From Tissierellia bacterium (GTDB lineage: Bacteria; Bacillota; Clostridia; Tissierellales; Tepidimicrobiaceae): a stretch of DNA of 37,678 nucleotides. The translations under genes were made by a program, and so were the position numbers. Below the pieces are notes generated by a model that saw only the letters and a list, made by a program, of their open reading frames with translations, made no database searches and was not told the DNA's origin. Of the stretch, positions 35,679 through 37,678 are shown in pieces (positions within the stretch are counted from its first letter, which is position 1; each line of letters opens with the position of its first letter). The stretch is taken from the NCBI GenBank assembly GCA_012518955.1, contig JAAYRD010000001.1, positions 1 through 37,678 on the forward strand. The letters are read 5' to 3'.

Positions 35679-36146
35679 TCAGCAACAATCCTCCATTCCA
35701 TCTCCAAATAGATCCTTTAATTCTAGGCCTTCAACTCTAAATATGGCATATCCAAACTTTCCATCTTTAGATCCAGATACGATAAACTCCATCGGTGGCT
35801 TTTTATCTATATCTTTAAATTCTATTGTCTGGTTCTCTATTGGAGCTGGTACTTCTTCAGTAATTTCGTATTGACTTCCTTTATCTAAAACTACTACCAT
35901 TCCATTAGACCGTTTAGCCTTATTAAATATTACGATGAGGTCCTTCGTTCCATCACCGTTCATATCTTCGTATCCACATTTTAATATTTCATTATCCGGA
36001 TATTGGGATATAAAATGTTGTAATAGTTCATTGTCCAAGCTTACTCCTAAATCCTTCTCTTGTTTAATCTTATCCTGGCTAAATCCCCATATTCCTAGTC
36101 CAAAAATTATTATAATTACAATTGGAATTCTTAATTTTTTCCACAT
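35679..36146 (-). CDS. saoC: Membrane-anchored protein ending in Cys-Cys-COOH
   Basis: 155 aa. Residues 7-23 are an N-terminal membrane anchor (IPIVIIIIFGLGIWGF). The exported domain has DMNGDGTKDLIVIF, an EF-hand-like DxNGDGxxD loop as in VCBS/FG-GAP proteins, and later VSGSKDGKFGYAIFRVEG. It ends GDGMEDCC with two Cys as the last residues, a flexible vicinal dithiol. I recall a family called 'Cys-Cys-COOH (seleno)protein SaoC' that fits. The stop is TGA, but I take it as a real stop because the next gene's ribosome site and starts follow at once. ATG with GAGAGG 8 nt upstream; 14 nt after saoE. Confidence 0.82.
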   Translation of the reverse strand: MWKKLRIPIVIIIIFGLGIWGFSQDKIKQEKDLGVSLDNELLQHFISQYPDNEILKCGYEDMNGDGTKDLIVIFNKAKRSNGMVVVLDKGSQYEITEEVPAPIENQTIEFKDIDKKPPMEFIVSGSKDGKFGYAIFRVEGLELKDLFGDGMEDCC

Positions 36147-36160
36147 AGTTTCTACCTCTC

Positions 36161-37249
36161 CTAATTGAATGCCTTTTCAAAGCTATCTTTGACCTTTGGC
36201 ATAATCCCCTTTAAAAAGAATATAAATATTATAGCTGAGCATAAATATTTTAATGGTTCTGGCGCTGCAAATATGAGTCTATTTGCACTTTCTATGGATT
36301 TATCAATATTATTAAAATTAATTACCGGTTTAAATCCAGGCATCAATAGCTTATTTGTCAAAGCCCCTACTAATAATGCAGCTGTAGTCACTATAGTCCC
36401 ATACATTATAGCTGTTCTCTTACCAATTACATTGTAAATACTTATAAGTTCTGGAAAATTGGTAGCCGCTCCTGCCATTAAAAATGTAATAGCAACCCCT
36501 GGCGCCGCTCCACTAGCCACTAAAGCTGCTATGAAGGGGATGTGTCCTACAGCACAGACATACATTACTGTAGCCAGCACAGCAATGTTTCCAAGGGATA
36601 ACATGCTCGGATTCCCCAGATATTTTTGTATAAAGGTATCTGGGAAGGCCGTTATTATAAAACCACCTAAAAGCATACCTAGTATTACATATTTACTAAC
36701 TATTAAGGCCAAATCATTATATGCCCAAATCATTCCTGATTTTATCTTATCCTTTAATGTAAGATTGACTTTATCATCTAGGCTTGTAGCAATTATCTGC
36801 TCCTCTAAACCTGGCATTTTCAGTTCGTCCCCTCCAAATTTATTGGCTACAATTCCTATAATCATAGGAAGGGTAAATCCTACTATTAAGTATATAAGGG
36901 TAATCTCCTTCCCCAAAAGACCATAACTTAAAATAACTGCACAAGGATTTATTATAGGAGTAGATGTCATAAATGCTAACACAGGACCCAAGTATGCTCC
37001 TGAATAATACATACTCAATCCTAGAGGGATTGTCCCACAACTGCAAATAGGTAGAAACATTCCAGATATAGTTACTTTTAATAAAGAAACTATTTTAGTA
37101 TTCCCTAAAGATCTATGAAACCTTTGAGGAGATAAAACATCACGCAACAAACCTGCAATAGTAAAGCTAAATATTAGCCAGGGAGAAGCTCCATTTAGCA
37201 TACTTATGGCAGCAAGTAACATAGATTTTATAAAATCAAATATGATCAT
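36161..37249 (-). CDS. saoE: ArsP/DUF318-type permease (putative organometal(loid) exporter)
   Basis: Integral membrane protein, 362 aa, about 8-10 helices with a cytoplasmic loop near residues 140-170. The family signature FLPICSCGTIPLGL (Cys-Ser-Cys) is present, followed by TSTPIINPCAVILSY and, in the second half, AVGHIPFIAALVASGAAPGVA and LMAGAATNFPEL. Characterised ArsP members export trivalent organoarsenicals, so removal of a metal(loid) product is a reasonable inference. It lies 16 nt after saoT and 14 nt before saoC. AGGAG is 13 nt upstream of the ATG, a rather long spacing; no better in-frame start was found. Confidence 0.85.
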   Translation of the reverse strand: MIIFDFIKSMLLAAISMLNGASPWLIFSFTIAGLLRDVLSPQRFHRSLGNTKIVSLLKVTISGMFLPICSCGTIPLGLSMYYSGAYLGPVLAFMTSTPIINPCAVILSYGLLGKEITLIYLIVGFTLPMIIGIVANKFGGDELKMPGLEEQIIATSLDDKVNLTLKDKIKSGMIWAYNDLALIVSKYVILGMLLGGFIITAFPDTFIQKYLGNPSMLSLGNIAVLATVMYVCAVGHIPFIAALVASGAAPGVAITFLMAGAATNFPELISIYNVIGKRTAIMYGTIVTTAALLVGALTNKLLMPGFKPVINFNNIDKSIESANRLIFAAPEPLKYLCSAIIFIFFLKGIMPKVKDSFEKAFN

Positions 37250-37265
37250 TTAGACTATTCATCTC

Positions 37266-37529
37266 CTATTCATCCAACTCTTTAACCGCCTCTTCTATTG
37301 CTTTTTCTATGGTGTCCTTGGAAAGCCTTTCTATCTTTTTATTTTCATTGATAATCAAAGTTCCCCTAAAAATAACCCCATATTTTTTTATGTAATCAAA
37401 ATCCTTTCCAGCATAGTAAATCTTTACATCAACCTTATCCTTATATTTTGCTGCAGCAGCCTCTACAGCTCTAGTATTACCATCACAACCAGATCAGGTA
37501 TTTATAAATTCAACCAATACCTTAGACAT
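37266..37529 (-). CDS. saoT: Thioredoxin-like selenoprotein with UxxC motif
   Basis: 87 aa with Sec12, absent from the ORF track because TGA 37494-37496 lies near its start. The product begins MSKVLVEFINT-Sec-SGCDGNT: a beta strand then Sec-Ser-Gly-Cys, exactly the CxxC site of small thioredoxin-fold proteins with Sec replacing the first Cys. The rest fits the fold (RAVEAAAAKYKDKVDVKIYY, KYGVIFRGTLIINENK), although the usual cis-Pro before TLIIN is Gly. ATG has GGAGG 8 nt upstream. First gene of the selenoprotein operon and 16 nt before saoE. No signal peptide, so cytosolic: it could reduce or receive a metal(loid) in the cell. Confidence 0.85.
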
Positions 37530-37584
37530 CTAGAACACCTCCAAATACATAATGTTATGAGATAATACATTTGTGACAAAAAAG

Positions 37585-37613
37585 TATAAAAAAAGAAAGG
37601 CCTCTGATATAAT
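37585..37613 (+). promoter_or_regulatory. Plus-strand promoter for the right-edge gene
   Basis: TATAAA (37585-37590), 17-nt spacer, extended -10 TGATATAAT (TATAAT 37608-37613), inside a long inverted-repeat leader. Confidence 0.5.
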
Positions 37614-37655
37614 GTTGTTTACCACAACAAACAAAAATCGGAGGGATCCTTTCTT
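37593..37655 (+). repeat. Long imperfect hairpin that covers a ribosome site
   Basis: Nested arms: AAGAAAGG / CCTTTCTT (8 of 8), CTCTGAT / ATCGGAG (6 of 7 plus a G-T), and TGTTGT / ACAACA around TTACC. The right arm contains the GGAGGG ribosome site and ends directly before the ATG at 37656. Confidence 0.6.
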
Positions 37656-37678
37656 ATGAAAACAATTATAACAGAAGA
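37656..37678 (+). CDS. Start of a plus-strand gene, possibly a transposase (partial)
   Basis: Only MKTIITE and part of a codon are inside the window. GGAGGG lies about 10 nt upstream. The folded leader that hides the ribosome site and the abrupt change of strand suggest an insertion-sequence transposase, and the opening recalls helix-turn-helix transposase subunits from Clostridia, but seven residues cannot prove it. Confidence 0.4.

Noticed and set aside
35647-35681. Reading the TGA after Cys-Cys of saoC as Sec
   Set aside because: The following codons run through the ribosome site and starts of the next gene and show no conserved-looking sequence; a Cys-Cys-COOH end fits what I recall of the family.
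34547-35707. ORF track entries 35507-35707 and 34547-35500 as two genes
   Set aside because: They are one frame split by a single TGA that aligns with a Cys codon in the neighbouring paralogue; treated as one selenoprotein gene.
36840-37046. 68-aa minus-strand ORF inside saoE
   Set aside because: Out-of-frame shadow of the permease.

Overview
The window reads as chromosome of an AT-rich, anaerobic Clostridia/Tissierellia-type Firmicute. The evidence is strong purine-rich Shine-Dalgarno sites, intrinsic terminators, an FMN riboswitch, many Firmicutes-type lipoprotein ABC binding proteins, a cofactor-dependent anaerobic oxidoreductase and, decisively, several in-frame TGA codons that behave as selenocysteine (Sec). 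Nearly everything is on the minus strand; clear plus-strand genes are a 59-aa ORF, one M20 peptidase and a gene fragment at the right edge.

Layout. (1) 1-1963: riboflavin operon (ribD, partial ribE) behind an FMN riboswitch and its terminator. (2) 2042-4998: small hypothetical genes and the lipid II flippase murJ. (3) 5121-12235: a one-operon ketohexose (probably D-tagatose) pathway: binding protein, ATPase, permease, C6 sugar kinase, tagatose-bisphosphate aldolase, LacC-type kinase and GntR regulator, with a dyad over the promoter -35. (4) 12333-17068: livJHMGF branched-chain amino-acid importer. (5) 17255-27513: an M20 peptidase, a PucR regulator, an unusual lipoamide-dehydrogenase-like flavoprotein without its redox cysteines, a BMP-type (nucleoside) ABC importer and an S58 peptidase. 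(6) 27617-37529: a binding protein, a molybdopterin oxidoreductase and the selenoprotein operon. (7) A probable transposase-like gene starts on the plus strand at 37656.

The most interesting part is 28911-37529. Read with TGA as Sec, it gives a thioredoxin-like UxxC protein, an ArsP/DUF318-type permease, a protein ending in Cys-Cys-COOH, two tandem binding proteins that differ by Sec versus Cys at the same site, a membrane-anchored binding protein with a Cys-Sec pair, an ABC permease with Sec next to a conserved Glu, an ABC ATPase and a Mo/W-bis-MGD oxidoreductase. The ORF track splits three of the Sec genes or truncates them, and misses the fourth completely. From memory, the T/E/C/B/P/A components match a set named Sao (proposed as selenocysteine-assisted organometal transport and catabolism); I could not check this. 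The tandem Sec/Cys binding-protein pair, a decayed saoB start between them and the attached molybdoenzyme look like local elaborations worth attention. Many vicinal thiols or selenols plus an ArsP-like exporter fit handling of a soft metal(loid) or organometal compound, but the substrate is inferred, not seen.
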